This document shows positions 35,502 through 44,264 of a DNA stretch of 64,000 bases, one piece after another. The stretch spans positions 186,001 to 250,000 of the forward strand of contig CAKTOO010000001.1 in NCBI GenBank assembly GCA_934590165.1. The letters run 5' to 3'. The stretch is from an uncultured Dysosmobacter sp. (GTDB lineage Bacteria; Bacillota; Clostridia; Oscillospirales; Oscillospiraceae). The stretch's first letter is position 1. Every line of letters begins with the position of its first letter. Both the position numbers and the translations under genes were made by a program. Under the pieces are notes generated by a model. The model worked only from the letters and a program-made list of their open reading frames with translations, did no database searches and had not been told where the DNA came from.

Positions 35502-35531
35502 GTATATCCCGCTGGGCGGGAAAACGTTACA
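35502..35531 (-). promoter_or_regulatory. Candidate ECF-type autoregulatory promoter
   Basis: On the minus strand TGTAACG (35525-35531) is followed 16 bp later by GATATAC (35502-35508), close to the TGtAAC-N16-CGTC/GATA layout of many ECF promoters and unlike the sigma-A boxes elsewhere in the window. It lies 21 bp upstream of the sigma gene. Confidence 0.55.
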
Positions 35532-35540
35532 GGAGCTTTG

Positions 35541-35570
35541 AAAAAATGACGGGCAGGGCCCGTCATTTTT
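35541..35570. terminator. Hairpin terminator between the HAD gene and the sigma gene
   Basis: AAAAAATGACGGGC-AGG-GCCCGTCATTTTT. It lies at the end of the minus-strand HAD gene and isolates the sigma operon from it. Confidence 0.8.
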
Positions 35571-36225
35571 ATTCCAGCGTCTCCGTTTCAAACATCTCCT
35601 CAAAGGAGCGGATATAATAGTCGGAGATGCGGCGGATCTCCTCCTGGTCCTCCCGGGCAAAGTCGTCGTACACGCCGCACACCCGGAACCCGGCGGCCTT
35701 GGCGGTCTGGATGGCGTGGAGGGCGTCCTCAAAGACCACCGTGTCCCGCTTCGTGGACCGCAGCCGCCGCATGGCCTGCTCATAGATCTCCGGGCTGTCC
35801 TTCCCCTGGCCCACCTCGGCGCAGGTGAGCATTCCCCGGAAATAGCTGTCGATACCGGCGTGGCGCAGGGCCGCCTCCGCCAGATGGCGGTCCGTGGCGG
35901 TGGCCACGTACATCCACACCCCCTCCATTTTCAGGAGAGACAAAAATTTCTTCACGCCGGGCTTGGCCTCTACCTGGCTGCGGTAAAAGTCCTCCACCTG
36001 GGCCTCAATGTCCCGGACGATATCGTCCACGGATTGGGGCAGGCGGTATTCCTCCTTGCAGTAGGCGGCCCCGTCGCGCAGCGTCATGACCTTCAGCTTC
36101 TCCGCCAGGTCCGGCGCCGGCTGGATGCCCTGCCGCCGCAGCAGGCCGGGGCTCAGGTCATCCCAGATGAACATGGAGTCCAGCAGGGTGCCGTCCATAT
36201 CAAAAATCGCGCTTTGCAGTCTCAT
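35569..36225 (-). CDS. HAD-family phosphatase, beta-phosphoglucomutase-like subgroup
   Basis: The 218-residue protein has HAD motif I IFDMDGTLLDS, a helical cap, motif II (YVATATDRH, with Thr), the motif III Lys region and motif IV VVFEDALHAI. The family includes sugar-phosphate phosphatases and phosphoglucomutases; the substrate is not predictable. GGGAG precedes the ATG at 36225. It is divergent from the ThpR gene across a shared promoter region. Confidence 0.85.
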   Translation of the reverse strand: MRLQSAIFDMDGTLLDSMFIWDDLSPGLLRRQGIQPAPDLAEKLKVMTLRDGAAYCKEEYRLPQSVDDIVRDIEAQVEDFYRSQVEAKPGVKKFLSLLKMEGVWMYVATATDRHLAEAALRHAGIDSYFRGMLTCAEVGQGKDSPEIYEQAMRRLRSTKRDTVVFEDALHAIQTAKAAGFRVCGVYDDFAREDQEEIRRISDYYIRSFEEMFETETLE

Positions 36226-36249
36226 AAACACGCTCCCGCATTGAAAACA

Positions 36250-36287
36250 TTGCAACCATTGTAACACCATGCTAGGATAAAATACAA
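36250..36287. promoter_or_regulatory. Overlapping divergent promoters (thpR and HAD phosphatase)
   Basis: Plus strand: TTGCAA (36250-36255), 17 bp, TAGGAT (36273-36278) for thpR. Minus strand: TTGTAT (36282-36287), 18 bp, TACAAT (36258-36263) for the HAD gene. The boxes interleave, so the two polymerases would compete. Confidence 0.55.
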
Positions 36288-36315
36288 CGCCGAAACAAAA
36301 AGAGGAGGAAAAAAC

Positions 36316-36813
36316 ATGCGGTTGTTCGTGGCCATTCGTTTTTCCCCGGCGGTGCGGGCGGTGCTGCTGGACGCGGTGGACGCCCTGCGCCGCCAGGGGC
36401 AGGGCACCTTCACCCGGCCGGAGAACCTGCACCTGACCCTGGCCTTTTTGGGAGAGGTGGAGGACCCGGCTCCGGTGCGGGAGGCCCTGGCAGCGGTCTG
36501 CACCGGCGGAGCGTTCTCCCTGACCGTGGAGGGCCTGGGCCGGTTTGAGGACCTCTGGTGGGCGGGGGTCCGGGACAATGAACGGCTGGAGGCTCTGGCC
36601 CTCCGGGTGCAAAACGCCCTGCGGCAGGCGGGCTTCCCCATCGAACGGCGGCCCTGGCGCCCACACATCACTCTGGTCCGCCGCTGGCGGGGGCCAAAGC
36701 CCTGCCTGACGGTGCCAGATGCGCCCATGCGGGTGGAGCGGATATCCCTCATGAAGTCGGAGCGGGTGGACGGCAGGCTGGTGTACACGGAGCTGTGGGA
36801 CTTCCGCCTGTGA
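36316..36813 (+). CDS. thpR: RNA 2',3'-cyclic phosphodiesterase
   Basis: The 165-residue 2H phosphoesterase has both catalytic His-x-Thr motifs (HLTLAFLGEV at about 40 and HITLVRRW at about 118). It opens 2',3'-cyclic phosphates on RNA ends; the older name is LigT. The length matches the family (about 180). GAGGAGG precedes the ATG. Confidence 0.9.
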   Translation: MRLFVAIRFSPAVRAVLLDAVDALRRQGQGTFTRPENLHLTLAFLGEVEDPAPVREALAAVCTGGAFSLTVEGLGRFEDLWWAGVRDNERLEALALRVQNALRQAGFPIERRPWRPHITLVRRWRGPKPCLTVPDAPMRVERISLMKSERVDGRLVYTELWDFRL

Positions 36814-36819
36814 AGCGGC

Positions 36820-36853
36820 AAAAAAGCCGGGAGACAGAAGTCTCCCGGCTTTT
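36820..36853. terminator. Bidirectional terminator
   Basis: AAAAAAGCCGGGAGAC-AGAA-GTCTCCCGGCTTTT serves thpR and the convergent metG. Confidence 0.88.
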
Positions 36854-36871
36854 CATGTGTGGTTTTGCTTT

Positions 36872-38851
36872 TCAGCAGAGCTTGGCGCCGGCGGGAATGC
36901 TGTCGTCCACCATGATGAGGTTCAGCTTTTCCTCGCCCTTTTCGGTGTGGACGGCGGAGATGAGCATACCGTTGCTCTCCAGGCCCATCATCTTCCGAGG
37001 CGGCAGGTTCACGATGGCAACCAGCGTCTTGCCCACCAGGTCCTCGGGCTTGTACCACTTGGCGATGCCGGAGAGGATCTGCCGGTCCGTGCCGGTGCCG
37101 TCGTCCAGGGTGAAGCGCAGGAGCTTCTCGCTCTTTTTCACGTTCTCACAGGCCTTCACCTTCACGGCCCGGAAGTCGGACTTGCAGAAAGTGTCGAAGT
37201 CCACCTTCTCTGTCAGCTGGGGCTCCAGCTCGATGGCGGGCAGGGCGGCCTTCTTGGCGGCCTCGGCCACGGCTTCCAGCTCCTCCAGGGCCTTGTCCAT
37301 GTCGATGCGGGGGAACAGGTTCTCGCCCTTGGTGACGGCGGTGGTCTCCGGCAGGGTGCCCCACGCCTTGGCGGAGTCCCAGGTCTGGGCCTCGGGGCCG
37401 GCGCCGATCTGGCGGAACAGCTTCTCCATGCTCTCGGGCATGAAGGGGATTAGCAGGATGCCGCAGATACGGGTGGCCTCCAGCAGGTTGTAGAGGACGT
37501 GGGCCAGGCGGGCACTGTTGGCCTCCATGTCGCGGGCCAAGCTCCAGGGGGCCGTCTCGTCGATATACTTATTGGCCCGCTGAATGACCTTGAACACCTC
37601 GGCCAGGGCGTTGTGGGGGGCGCAGGCCTCCATCTGGGCCTCGTAGGTGTCCCGCAGGGCGGAGACCATGGAGATGAGGTCCGTGTCAAAGCTCTCGGGA
37701 GCGGCCCAGGTCTTGCAGCCCTCCGGCAGCTGTCCGCCGAAGTACTTGCCCACCATGGCGGTGGTGCGGCTGACCAGGTTGCCCAGGTCGTTGGCAAGGT
37801 CGGTGTTGATGGTCTGGATCAGCAGCTCGTTGGAGAAGTTGCCGTCGGAACCGAAGGGGAAGGTCCGCATGAGGAAGAAGCGCAGGGCGTCCACGCCGAA
37901 CTTTTCCGCCAGAATATAGGGGTCCACCACGTTGCCCTTGGACTTGGACATCTTGCCGCCGTCCAGCAGCAGCCAGCCGTGGCCGAACACGTGCTTGGGC
38001 AGGGGCTCGCCCACGCTCATGAGCATGGCGGGCCAGATGATGGAGTGGAACCGGACGATCTCCTTGCCCACGAAGTGGTAATCGGCGGGCCAGTAGTGGT
38101 CGTAGTCGTCGTACTTGTCATTGAGGTAGCCCATGGCGGTGGCGTAGTTGAACAGGGCGTCCACCCACACATAGACCACGTGGCCCGGGTCAAAGTCCAC
38201 GGGGATGCCCCAGGTGAAGCTGGTGCGGGAGACGCACAGGTCCTCCAGACCGGGGTCGATGAAATTTTTCACCATCTCATTGACGCGGCTGCGGGGCTGG
38301 AGGAAGTCGGTGTTCTCCAGCAGGTCCCGGATGCGGTCAGCATACTTACTCAGCCGGAAGAAGTAGGCTTCCTCCTCCGCGTCCACCACGGGACGGCCGC
38401 AGTCGGGGCAGCAGCCGTCCACCAGCTGGCTCTCTGTCCAGAAGGACTCGCAGGGAGTGCAGTACTTGCCCTTGTAGGCGCCCTTGTAGATGTCGCCGTT
38501 GTCATACATCTTCTTGAAGATCTTCTGGACAGCGGAGACATGGTAATCGTCCGTGGTGCGGATGAAGCGGTCGTTGGAGATGTTCATCAGCTTCCACAGA
38601 TCCTTGACGCCCTGGGGACCCTCCACAATGCGGTCCACGAATTCCTGGGGGGACACGCCGGCTTCGTTGGCCTTCTGCTCAATCTTCTGGCCGTGCTCGT
38701 CGGTGCCGGTGAGGAACATGACATCATAGCCGGCCAGGCGCTTGTACCGGGCCATGGCGTCGGTGGCCACGGTGCAGTAGGTGTGGCCGATGTGCAGCTT
38801 GTCGGAGGGATAGTAAATGGGCGTGGTGATATAGAATTTTTTCTTTTCCAT
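36872..38851 (-). CDS. metG: Methionine--tRNA ligase with C-terminal tRNA-binding domain
   Basis: The 659-residue class I synthetase has the HIGH motif (KLHIGHTYCT), a zinc knuckle with four Cys (CTPCESF and CCPDCGRP), the KMSKSKGN loop at about 310, an anticodon-binding helical domain and a C-terminal EMAP/Trbp111-like OB fold from about 555 (FCKSDFRAVKVKACENVKKS, LPPRKMMGLESNGM) that improves tRNA binding and dimerises the enzyme. GGAGAAAACC precedes the ATG. It is transcribed alone from a strong promoter; no T-box is visible in the short leader. Confidence 0.95.
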   Translation of the reverse strand: MEKKKFYITTPIYYPSDKLHIGHTYCTVATDAMARYKRLAGYDVMFLTGTDEHGQKIEQKANEAGVSPQEFVDRIVEGPQGVKDLWKLMNISNDRFIRTTDDYHVSAVQKIFKKMYDNGDIYKGAYKGKYCTPCESFWTESQLVDGCCPDCGRPVVDAEEEAYFFRLSKYADRIRDLLENTDFLQPRSRVNEMVKNFIDPGLEDLCVSRTSFTWGIPVDFDPGHVVYVWVDALFNYATAMGYLNDKYDDYDHYWPADYHFVGKEIVRFHSIIWPAMLMSVGEPLPKHVFGHGWLLLDGGKMSKSKGNVVDPYILAEKFGVDALRFFLMRTFPFGSDGNFSNELLIQTINTDLANDLGNLVSRTTAMVGKYFGGQLPEGCKTWAAPESFDTDLISMVSALRDTYEAQMEACAPHNALAEVFKVIQRANKYIDETAPWSLARDMEANSARLAHVLYNLLEATRICGILLIPFMPESMEKLFRQIGAGPEAQTWDSAKAWGTLPETTAVTKGENLFPRIDMDKALEELEAVAEAAKKAALPAIELEPQLTEKVDFDTFCKSDFRAVKVKACENVKKSEKLLRFTLDDGTGTDRQILSGIAKWYKPEDLVGKTLVAIVNLPPRKMMGLESNGMLISAVHTEKGEEKLNLIMVDDSIPAGAKLC

Positions 38852-38913
38852 GGTTTTCTCCTTTTTATCGGCCGCTCCGAATGGAAGAGGGCCGGGATTT
38901 ACACAGTTCTTTT

Positions 38914-38942
38914 ATTATACCGAATATTTCCCCAAATTACAA
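38914..38942 (-). promoter_or_regulatory. metG promoter
   Basis: Minus strand TTGTAA (38937-38942), 17 bp, TATAAT (38914-38919). The leader to metG is only about 55 bases, too short for a T-box. Confidence 0.75.
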
Positions 38943-38977
38943 CATTTTAGCCGGAATTTTCCGCGCTTAAACGGGCC

Positions 38978-40339
38978 TTATCCCCCGTCCGCCAGGCTGC
39001 CCTTCCGCTTCCAGCGGCCGGAGAGGTAGTAGACCACCGACAGCGTGAAGCCCACGCACCAGCCCACGCCCACGCCGTAGTACATATAGTCGGGGCCGTA
39101 GTGGTTGGCGAACCAGTACACCGCCGGGACCCGGACCAGGATGAGGGAGAAAATGACATCCAGCATGGGGAACAGACTGTCTCCCGCCCCCCGCATGGCG
39201 TTGTTCAGGCAGAACATGACGGAAAACAGCACGTAAAAGGGCATGATGCACCGCAGATACACCGTGCCGGAATGGATGACGGCGGGCGTGTCGGAGAAAA
39301 AGCCCACCAGGGTGGGGCCCAAGGGGATGAGCACCAGCATGACGGCGGACCACACCACCGAGGCCGCCACGGTCATGCGGATGCCCCGCCGGACCCGGTC
39401 CGGGCGCTTGGCGCCGGTGTTTTGGCCCACAAAGGCGGTGACGGCGTTGGAAAGGCTCTGCACCGGCAGAAAGGCCAGAGAGTCCAGCTTGGAGCCCACG
39501 TTGTAGGCGGCGGCGAACTCCTTGCCGAAGGAGTTGATCTTGCTCATGACCACCATGGCGCCCAGGGCCACCAGGGACATCTGGATGCCCGCCGGCAGGC
39601 CGATGCCCATGATCTGGCGGAACAGCGTCCTGTCGAACCGGCGGCAGAAGGGCCGGATGGCGATGGCGGGATAGCGGCGGTTGATATAGAACAGGCCGAA
39701 CAGCCAGGAAAACGCCTGGGAGATGATGGTGCCCAGGGCCACGCCCAGCACACCCATCCGCAGGCCCAGCACGAATACCAGGTCCAGCACGATGTTCATC
39801 ACCGACGAGATGGCCAAAAACAACAGCGTTGTCCGGCTGTTGCCGAGGCCGCCCAGGATGCCCGCGTTCAGATTGTAGCCGATGGCGCCCACCAGCCCCG
39901 CGCTCACCACGGCCAGATAGAGCCAGGATTCAGCCCAGGCGTCGGACCGCACCTGCATCAAAAGCAGGACCGGCTTCACCAGCCCCAGTGCCAGCAGCGT
40001 GATGGGGATGGCGGAGGCCATGAAGGCGGTGTAAATGGTGTCCACCGCGTCCCGGACCCGCTCCATATTCCCGGCGCCGTAAAACTGGGCGATGACGACG
40101 GTACCGCCGTTGGAAAGGCCCATGAACAGCGATGTGAACATGAAGATCACAGGGTACCCCACGCCCACTGCCGCCAGGGAGGCGTCTCCGGCGTAATTGC
40201 CTACCACCCAGCTGTCCACCATGTTGTACAGCTGCTGGAGAAAGCTGCCCAGCAGCAGCGGCAGGGTGAAATAAAAAATGTGTCCGGCGGGAGAGCCCTC
40301 GGTCATGTTCCGCAGGCCGCCGGAATCCGCTTTTCGCAT
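38978..40339 (-). CDS. MATE-family efflux transporter (second in window)
   Basis: The 453-residue protein has twelve membrane helices and MATE landmarks: YNMVDSWVVGNYAG at the N-terminus, LNAGILGGLGNSRT in the first bundle and AFVGQNTGAKRPDRV in the second. It belongs to a different MATE branch from the exporter encoded at 16816. The start at 40339 (ATGCGAAAAGCG) has GGATGG upstream; an in-frame ATG at 40414 is less well placed. The substrate is unknown. Confidence 0.9.
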   Translation of the reverse strand: MRKADSGGLRNMTEGSPAGHIFYFTLPLLLGSFLQQLYNMVDSWVVGNYAGDASLAAVGVGYPVIFMFTSLFMGLSNGGTVVIAQFYGAGNMERVRDAVDTIYTAFMASAIPITLLALGLVKPVLLLMQVRSDAWAESWLYLAVVSAGLVGAIGYNLNAGILGGLGNSRTTLLFLAISSVMNIVLDLVFVLGLRMGVLGVALGTIISQAFSWLFGLFYINRRYPAIAIRPFCRRFDRTLFRQIMGIGLPAGIQMSLVALGAMVVMSKINSFGKEFAAAYNVGSKLDSLAFLPVQSLSNAVTAFVGQNTGAKRPDRVRRGIRMTVAASVVWSAVMLVLIPLGPTLVGFFSDTPAVIHSGTVYLRCIMPFYVLFSVMFCLNNAMRGAGDSLFPMLDVIFSLILVRVPAVYWFANHYGPDYMYYGVGVGWCVGFTLSVVYYLSGRWKRKGSLADGG

Positions 40340-40399
40340 TTGAGGCCATCCTTTTACGGTTGATAGGACTACTGTACCCCATTTCCTCCGGCTGGGCAA

Positions 40400-40428
40400 T
40401 TGTTTTTTCCGCAATGATGGGCTACAAT
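40400..40428 (+). promoter_or_regulatory. Promoter of the exonuclease III gene
   Basis: TTGTTT (40400-40405), 17 bp, TACAAT (40423-40428), followed 33 bases later by the start codon with AAGGAG. Confidence 0.65.
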
Positions 40429-40461
40429 GTGAAAAAACCGGCTGATAAGGAGAAATGAACG

Positions 40462-41217
40462 ATGAAACTGGTATCCTGGAACGTCAACGGCCTGCGTTCC
40501 TGCCTGGGGAAGGGCTTTTTGGACTTCTGCGCCTTTGCCGACGCCGACATCCTCTGCCTGCAGGAGACGAAAATGCGCCCGGAGCAGGCGGAATTCGACC
40601 TGCCGGGCTACACCCGCTTCTGGAACAGCGCCGACAAGGCTGGCTATTCCGGCACCGCCATCTTCACGAAAACGGAGCCCTTAAACGTCACTTACGACTT
40701 CGGTATCGATGAGCACCGCCACGAGGGCCGGGTCATCACGGCGGAGTATCCGGATTTTTACCTGGTGTGCTGCTACACTCCCAACTCCAAGGACCAGCTG
40801 GCGCGGCTGGACTACCGCATGGCCTGGGAGGACGACATCCGGGAGTACCTGCTGGATCTGGACGCCAAAAAGCCCGTGGTGTACTGCGGGGACCTGAACG
40901 TGGCCCACGAGGAAATCGACATCAAAAACCCCAAAAGCAACCGCCGCAACCCCGGCTTTTCCGACGAGGAGCGGGAGAAGATGACCCGGCTGCTGGACAG
41001 CGGCTTTGTGGACACCTTCCGCTATCTGTACCCCGACAGGACCGGGGCCTACTCCTGGTGGAGCTACCGCTTCAACGCCCGGAAGAACAACGCCGGATGG
41101 CGCATTGACTATTTCATCGTATCGGAGCGGCTGAAGGACAAGATCAAAAACGCCGACATCTGGAGCGAGGTCCTGGGCAGCGACCACTGCCCCGTGGTGC
41201 TGGAACTGGAACTGTAA
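40462..41217 (+). CDS. Exodeoxyribonuclease III
   Basis: The 251-residue nuclease (xth/exoA family) repairs abasic and 3'-blocked DNA ends. It shows the family residues in order: WNVNGLRS (Asn7-type metal ligand), LQETKM (catalytic Glu), YTPNS, YCGDLNVAHEEIDIKNPK (Asp/Asn of the active site), WWSYRFNARKNNAGWRIDY and the final SDHCPV (catalytic Asp-His). Length and motif spacing are normal. Confidence 0.95.
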   Translation: MKLVSWNVNGLRSCLGKGFLDFCAFADADILCLQETKMRPEQAEFDLPGYTRFWNSADKAGYSGTAIFTKTEPLNVTYDFGIDEHRHEGRVITAEYPDFYLVCCYTPNSKDQLARLDYRMAWEDDIREYLLDLDAKKPVVYCGDLNVAHEEIDIKNPKSNRRNPGFSDEEREKMTRLLDSGFVDTFRYLYPDRTGAYSWWSYRFNARKNNAGWRIDYFIVSERLKDKIKNADIWSEVLGSDHCPVVLELEL

Positions 41218-41307
41218 AGGCGGCTGCGGAAAAGGCTGGGGCCTGTGATCCACATTGAAACGGCCAGCGGAGCGAATGCCCGCCTCCCGGAGAAACCTTC
41301 GGAAATA

Positions 41308-41372
41308 AATGCGGCAGCCATGCATTTTTCGGTGAAATTGCCGAGGAAAAATCCATTTCACCGTCGTATAAT
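41308..41372 (+). promoter_or_regulatory. larA-family promoter with perfect inverted repeat, and a weak terminator
   Basis: TATAAT lies at 41367-41372. A perfect 8-bp inverted repeat, CGGTGAAA (41330-41337) and TTTCACCG (41356-41363), spans the -35 zone, where no -35 hexamer is visible, so an activator or repressor dimer may bind there. Upstream, AAATGC...GCATTTTT (41308-41330) could weakly terminate the exonuclease gene. Confidence 0.55.
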
Positions 41373-41436
41373 AGGGACCGAAATCTCAGGCCCCGGAGCG
41401 GTGCCCCCGGACCTTTGCGAAAGGAATGGTTCAAGC

Positions 41437-42729
41437 ATGGCAGAAGCAATGAAATATGGCCGGGAGGAATTTGAGGTAAAGCTGCCTCCTGAGTTGATCG
41501 CGGCGGAGCTGGAGTCCAACCATGTGGACCTGCCCCAGCGGACTGTGGCGGAGCACATTCACTACGCCCTGGAGCATCCCATCGACTCCAAACCGCTGAA
41601 AGAGTTGGTAAAGCCGGGGGAGACGGTATGCATCATCATCTCTGATGTGACCCGCCGCTGGCAGTCTCCCGAGACCTACATCCCCATTCTGGTGGAGGAG
41701 CTGGAAGCTGCCGGTATCCGGGATGAGGATATGCTCATCATCTCCGCCACCGGCACCCACCGCCGCCAGACGAAGGAGGAGCACATCGGCCTGGTGACAA
41801 AGGCGGTTTACGATCGCATTCGCCTGGTGGACCACCAGTGCACGGATGAGGCAAACCTCAAGTATGTGGGCACCACCACCCGGGGGACCCCTGTGTGGCT
41901 GGACAAGCGTGCCCTGGAGTGCGACCATATCATCCTTACCGGCGGTGTGGTGTACCACTTCATGGCGGGCTTCGGCGGCGGCCGCAAGAGCATCCTGCCG
42001 GGCATCGCCGGCCGGGAGACCATCATGAAAAACCATAACCTGGCCCTGAATCCCGGCCTCGGCGCAGGGTCCAACCCGGAGGTCCGCAGCGCCAACCTCT
42101 CCGACAGCAACCCGGTCCACGCCGACATGATGGAAGCCTGCGCCATGGCAAAGCCCACCTTCCTTATCAATGTGGTGGTGAACGACGACCAGAAGATCAT
42201 CAGCGCCTTTGCCGGCAACTGGATCACCGCCCACCAGGCGGCCTGTGACCTGGTGAACCGGATGTACGGCGTCCGTGTCAAGGAAAAGACTCCGCTGGTC
42301 ATTGCCAGCGCCGGCGGCTATCCCAAGGACTTGAATTTCTACCAGACCATCAAGACCCTGTGCAACGCCCTGGTGGTGGCGGAGGACGGCGGCACCATCA
42401 TCCTGGTGACCAAGTCCGAGGAGGGCTTCGGCAACGACGATATGGAAAAGCAGGTCGCCGGCTACGCCACCATGCTGGAGCGGGAGAAGGCGCTGCGGAC
42501 GGACTTCTCCATCGGCGCCTTCATCGGCTACCTGTTTGCCGAGAGCGGTGAAAAGCACCACATGATCGCCGTGACAGACATTCCGCAGGAGGCCTTCGGC
42601 ACCGCAAAGATCCATGTCGTCAAGACGTTGGACGAGGCCCTGGCCCTTGCCCGGCAGCTCAACGGCGGCAAGGACCTGCGGGCCACCCTTCTGCCCCACG
42701 GCGCCAACACCCTGCCCATTTTGGAGTGA
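41437..42729 (+). CDS. larA: LarA-family nickel-pincer racemase/epimerase
   Basis: The 430-residue protein belongs to the DUF2088/LarA family of lactate racemases and other 2-hydroxyacid racemases using the nickel-pincer nucleotide (NPN). Counted from the ATG at 41437, His108 (ATGTHRR), His174 (VVYHF), Lys184 (GGRKS) and His200 (KNH) fall at the numbers known for the Lactiplantibacillus plantarum enzyme; Lys184 and His200 are its NPN and Ni contacts. This also supports the chosen start. The larB, larC and larE genes for NPN synthesis are not in the window. Many LarA homologues act on substrates other than lactate, so the symbol marks the family only. Confidence 0.85.
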   Translation: MAEAMKYGREEFEVKLPPELIAAELESNHVDLPQRTVAEHIHYALEHPIDSKPLKELVKPGETVCIIISDVTRRWQSPETYIPILVEELEAAGIRDEDMLIISATGTHRRQTKEEHIGLVTKAVYDRIRLVDHQCTDEANLKYVGTTTRGTPVWLDKRALECDHIILTGGVVYHFMAGFGGGRKSILPGIAGRETIMKNHNLALNPGLGAGSNPEVRSANLSDSNPVHADMMEACAMAKPTFLINVVVNDDQKIISAFAGNWITAHQAACDLVNRMYGVRVKEKTPLVIASAGGYPKDLNFYQTIKTLCNALVVAEDGGTIILVTKSEEGFGNDDMEKQVAGYATMLEREKALRTDFSIGAFIGYLFAESGEKHHMIAVTDIPQEAFGTAKIHVVKTLDEALALARQLNGGKDLRATLLPHGANTLPILE

Positions 42730-42733
42730 CTGT

Positions 42734-42777
42734 AAAAACCGGAGCCTGGAGAGCGTTCTCCGGGCTCCGGTGTGTTT
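42734..42777. terminator. Bidirectional terminator between larA and gpr
   Basis: The stem ACCGGAGCC / GGCTCCGGT encloses GGAGA / TCTCC and is flanked by A5 on the left and GTGTTTT on the right. Confidence 0.75.
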
Positions 42778-43674
42778 TCAGCTCAAAAGGGCGTTCATTT
42801 CGTCGATCTCCAGGTCCTGCAGAGCCCAGTTGATGCCGTAGCCGATGACCTTTCCCAGGTCCCGCACCTGCTGATCGATATCCCGGGGCGTGACCATCAG
42901 GTTCTGCCGGGATTTTTGCAGGGCCTCGGCGTCATAGTCCGTGATGCCGGATTCCTCCAGCAGGTCCGCCGCCAATGTGGCGCTGTCCACCACCGTGGGC
43001 ACGCCGATGGCGATGACCGGCACCCCCAGGGTCCCGGCGTTCAGGGGGCTGCGGTGGTTCCCCACCCCGGAGCCGGGGATGATGCCGGTGTCGCTGAGCT
43101 GCACCGCGGCGCACACCCGGCCCGTCCGCCGGGAGGCCAGGGCGTCCACGGCAATGACGCAGGCGGGCTTTACCTCCGCCACCAGGCCCCGCACCGACTC
43201 GGCGGACTCCACGCCGGTGGTGCCCAGCACCCCTGTCCGCAGCACACTCACGGGGCGAAAGCCGGAAAACTGCCGGGGCATGGCGGAGATGAGGTGCCGG
43301 GTCACCAGCACGTGGTCCGCCGCCAGGGGGCCCACGGCGTCGGGGGTCATGGCCCGGTTCCCCAGGCCCACCACCAGCACCGGCCCCTCCGGGGGCACCA
43401 GCTCCTTCAGCGGGGTGCCCACCGCCCGCACCGCCCGTTGGAAAAAGTCCTCCCGCCGCTGCCAGAAGGTGGTCAGGTCCACGGTGAGATAGGTGCCCCG
43501 GGGCTTGCCCAGGGCCTCTTCTCCCCGCTGGTCCAAAATGTCCACCCGGGTCACCGGATAGCCCTCCTGCTTTCGCTTCGTGGCCTTTACGCCCGCCAGA
43601 CGGGTGGTTTTTCCGGCGGATTCCTGCCAGAGCTCCCGGGCCTCCAGGGCCAGGTCTGTTCGTTTTGCAAACAA
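42778..43674 (-). CDS. gpr: Germination protease (GPR endopeptidase)
   Basis: The 298-residue protease degrades small acid-soluble spore proteins during germination. It has the family start FAKRTDLALEARELW, where the zymogen propeptide is normally cut, and the conserved GPVLVVGLGNRAMTPDAVGP, TGVESAESVRGLV, IAVDALASR and GSGVGNHR segments. The preferred start is TTG at 43674, eight bases after GGAGG and directly before the conserved RTDLALEA. A TTG seven codons upstream lacks a ribosome site. It is divergent from rpsT. In Bacillus, rpsT, gpr and spoIIP are adjacent. Confidence 0.92.
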   Translation of the reverse strand: MFAKRTDLALEARELWQESAGKTTRLAGVKATKRKQEGYPVTRVDILDQRGEEALGKPRGTYLTVDLTTFWQRREDFFQRAVRAVGTPLKELVPPEGPVLVVGLGNRAMTPDAVGPLAADHVLVTRHLISAMPRQFSGFRPVSVLRTGVLGTTGVESAESVRGLVAEVKPACVIAVDALASRRTGRVCAAVQLSDTGIIPGSGVGNHRSPLNAGTLGVPVIAIGVPTVVDSATLAADLLEESGITDYDAEALQKSRQNLMVTPRDIDQQVRDLGKVIGYGINWALQDLEIDEMNALLS

Positions 43675-43772
43675 AAGCGCCGCCTCCAGACACAAAATCT
43701 TGTGGTACTTGCCCTAGGATTTGCGGATGAGACCACAATATACGAAAAATCACAAAAATTGCAAAAAAACAC

Positions 43773-43801
43773 TTGCTTTTTGGGAGGTTCCCTGTTAAAA
43801 T
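43773..43801 (+). promoter_or_regulatory. rpsT promoter
   Basis: TTGCTT (43773-43778), 17 bp, TAAAAT (43796-43801). Confidence 0.7.
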
Positions 43802-43861
43802 ATCATTCTGCACGGTGGAAATTTGTTTCACCGGGTGAATTTGCCTAAGGAGGTGTTTGGT

Positions 43862-44125
43862 TTGCCGAATATTAAGTCTGCCAAGAAGCGCGTTCTGATC
43901 GGTGAAGTGAGAAACGCACGCAACAAGGCCGCGAAATCCGAGCTGAAGACCGCCATCAAGAAGTTCGAGGTTGCTGCCGCAGAAGGCAATCGCACCGAGG
44001 CCGATGGCGCTTACAAGGTTGCAGTGAAGAAAGTCGATCAGGCTGTTGCCAAGGGCGTTCTGCACAAGAACACGGCCGCTCATCGCAAGAGCGCCATGAC
44101 CCTGAAGCTGAACCAGATCGGCTGA
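43862..44125 (+). CDS. rpsT: 30S ribosomal protein S20
   Basis: The 87-residue basic protein starts PNIKSAKKRV and ends MTLKLNQIG, the standard S20 ends, and binds the 5' domain of 16S rRNA. The start codon is TTG at 43862, seven bases after AAGGAGG; an upstream in-frame start would add an unrelated extension. A rare UUG start also occurs in E. coli rpsT, where it takes part in autoregulation. Confidence 0.95.
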   Translation: MPNIKSAKKRVLIGEVRNARNKAAKSELKTAIKKFEVAAAEGNRTEADGAYKVAVKKVDQAVAKGVLHKNTAAHRKSAMTLKLNQIG

Positions 44126-44139
44126 TCGTGCTGAGATTG

Positions 44140-44166
44140 AAAGGACATCCGCTGGATGTCCTTTTT
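44140..44166 (+). terminator. rpsT terminator
   Basis: AAAGGACATCC-GCT-GGATGTCCTTTTT. Confidence 0.88.
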
Positions 44167-44264
44167 CTTTTTGTCTGGCCCCTGGAAAATTCACAGTCTG
44201 ACCCTTTTTATTTCATAAAACTGTGTTAGAATAGCCATACCCAGAGAAGCAAAGAGGTGTTTCC

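Noticed and set aside
38852..38977. A T-box leader before metG
   Set aside because: The promoter leaves only about 55 bases of leader and no T-box consensus is visible.
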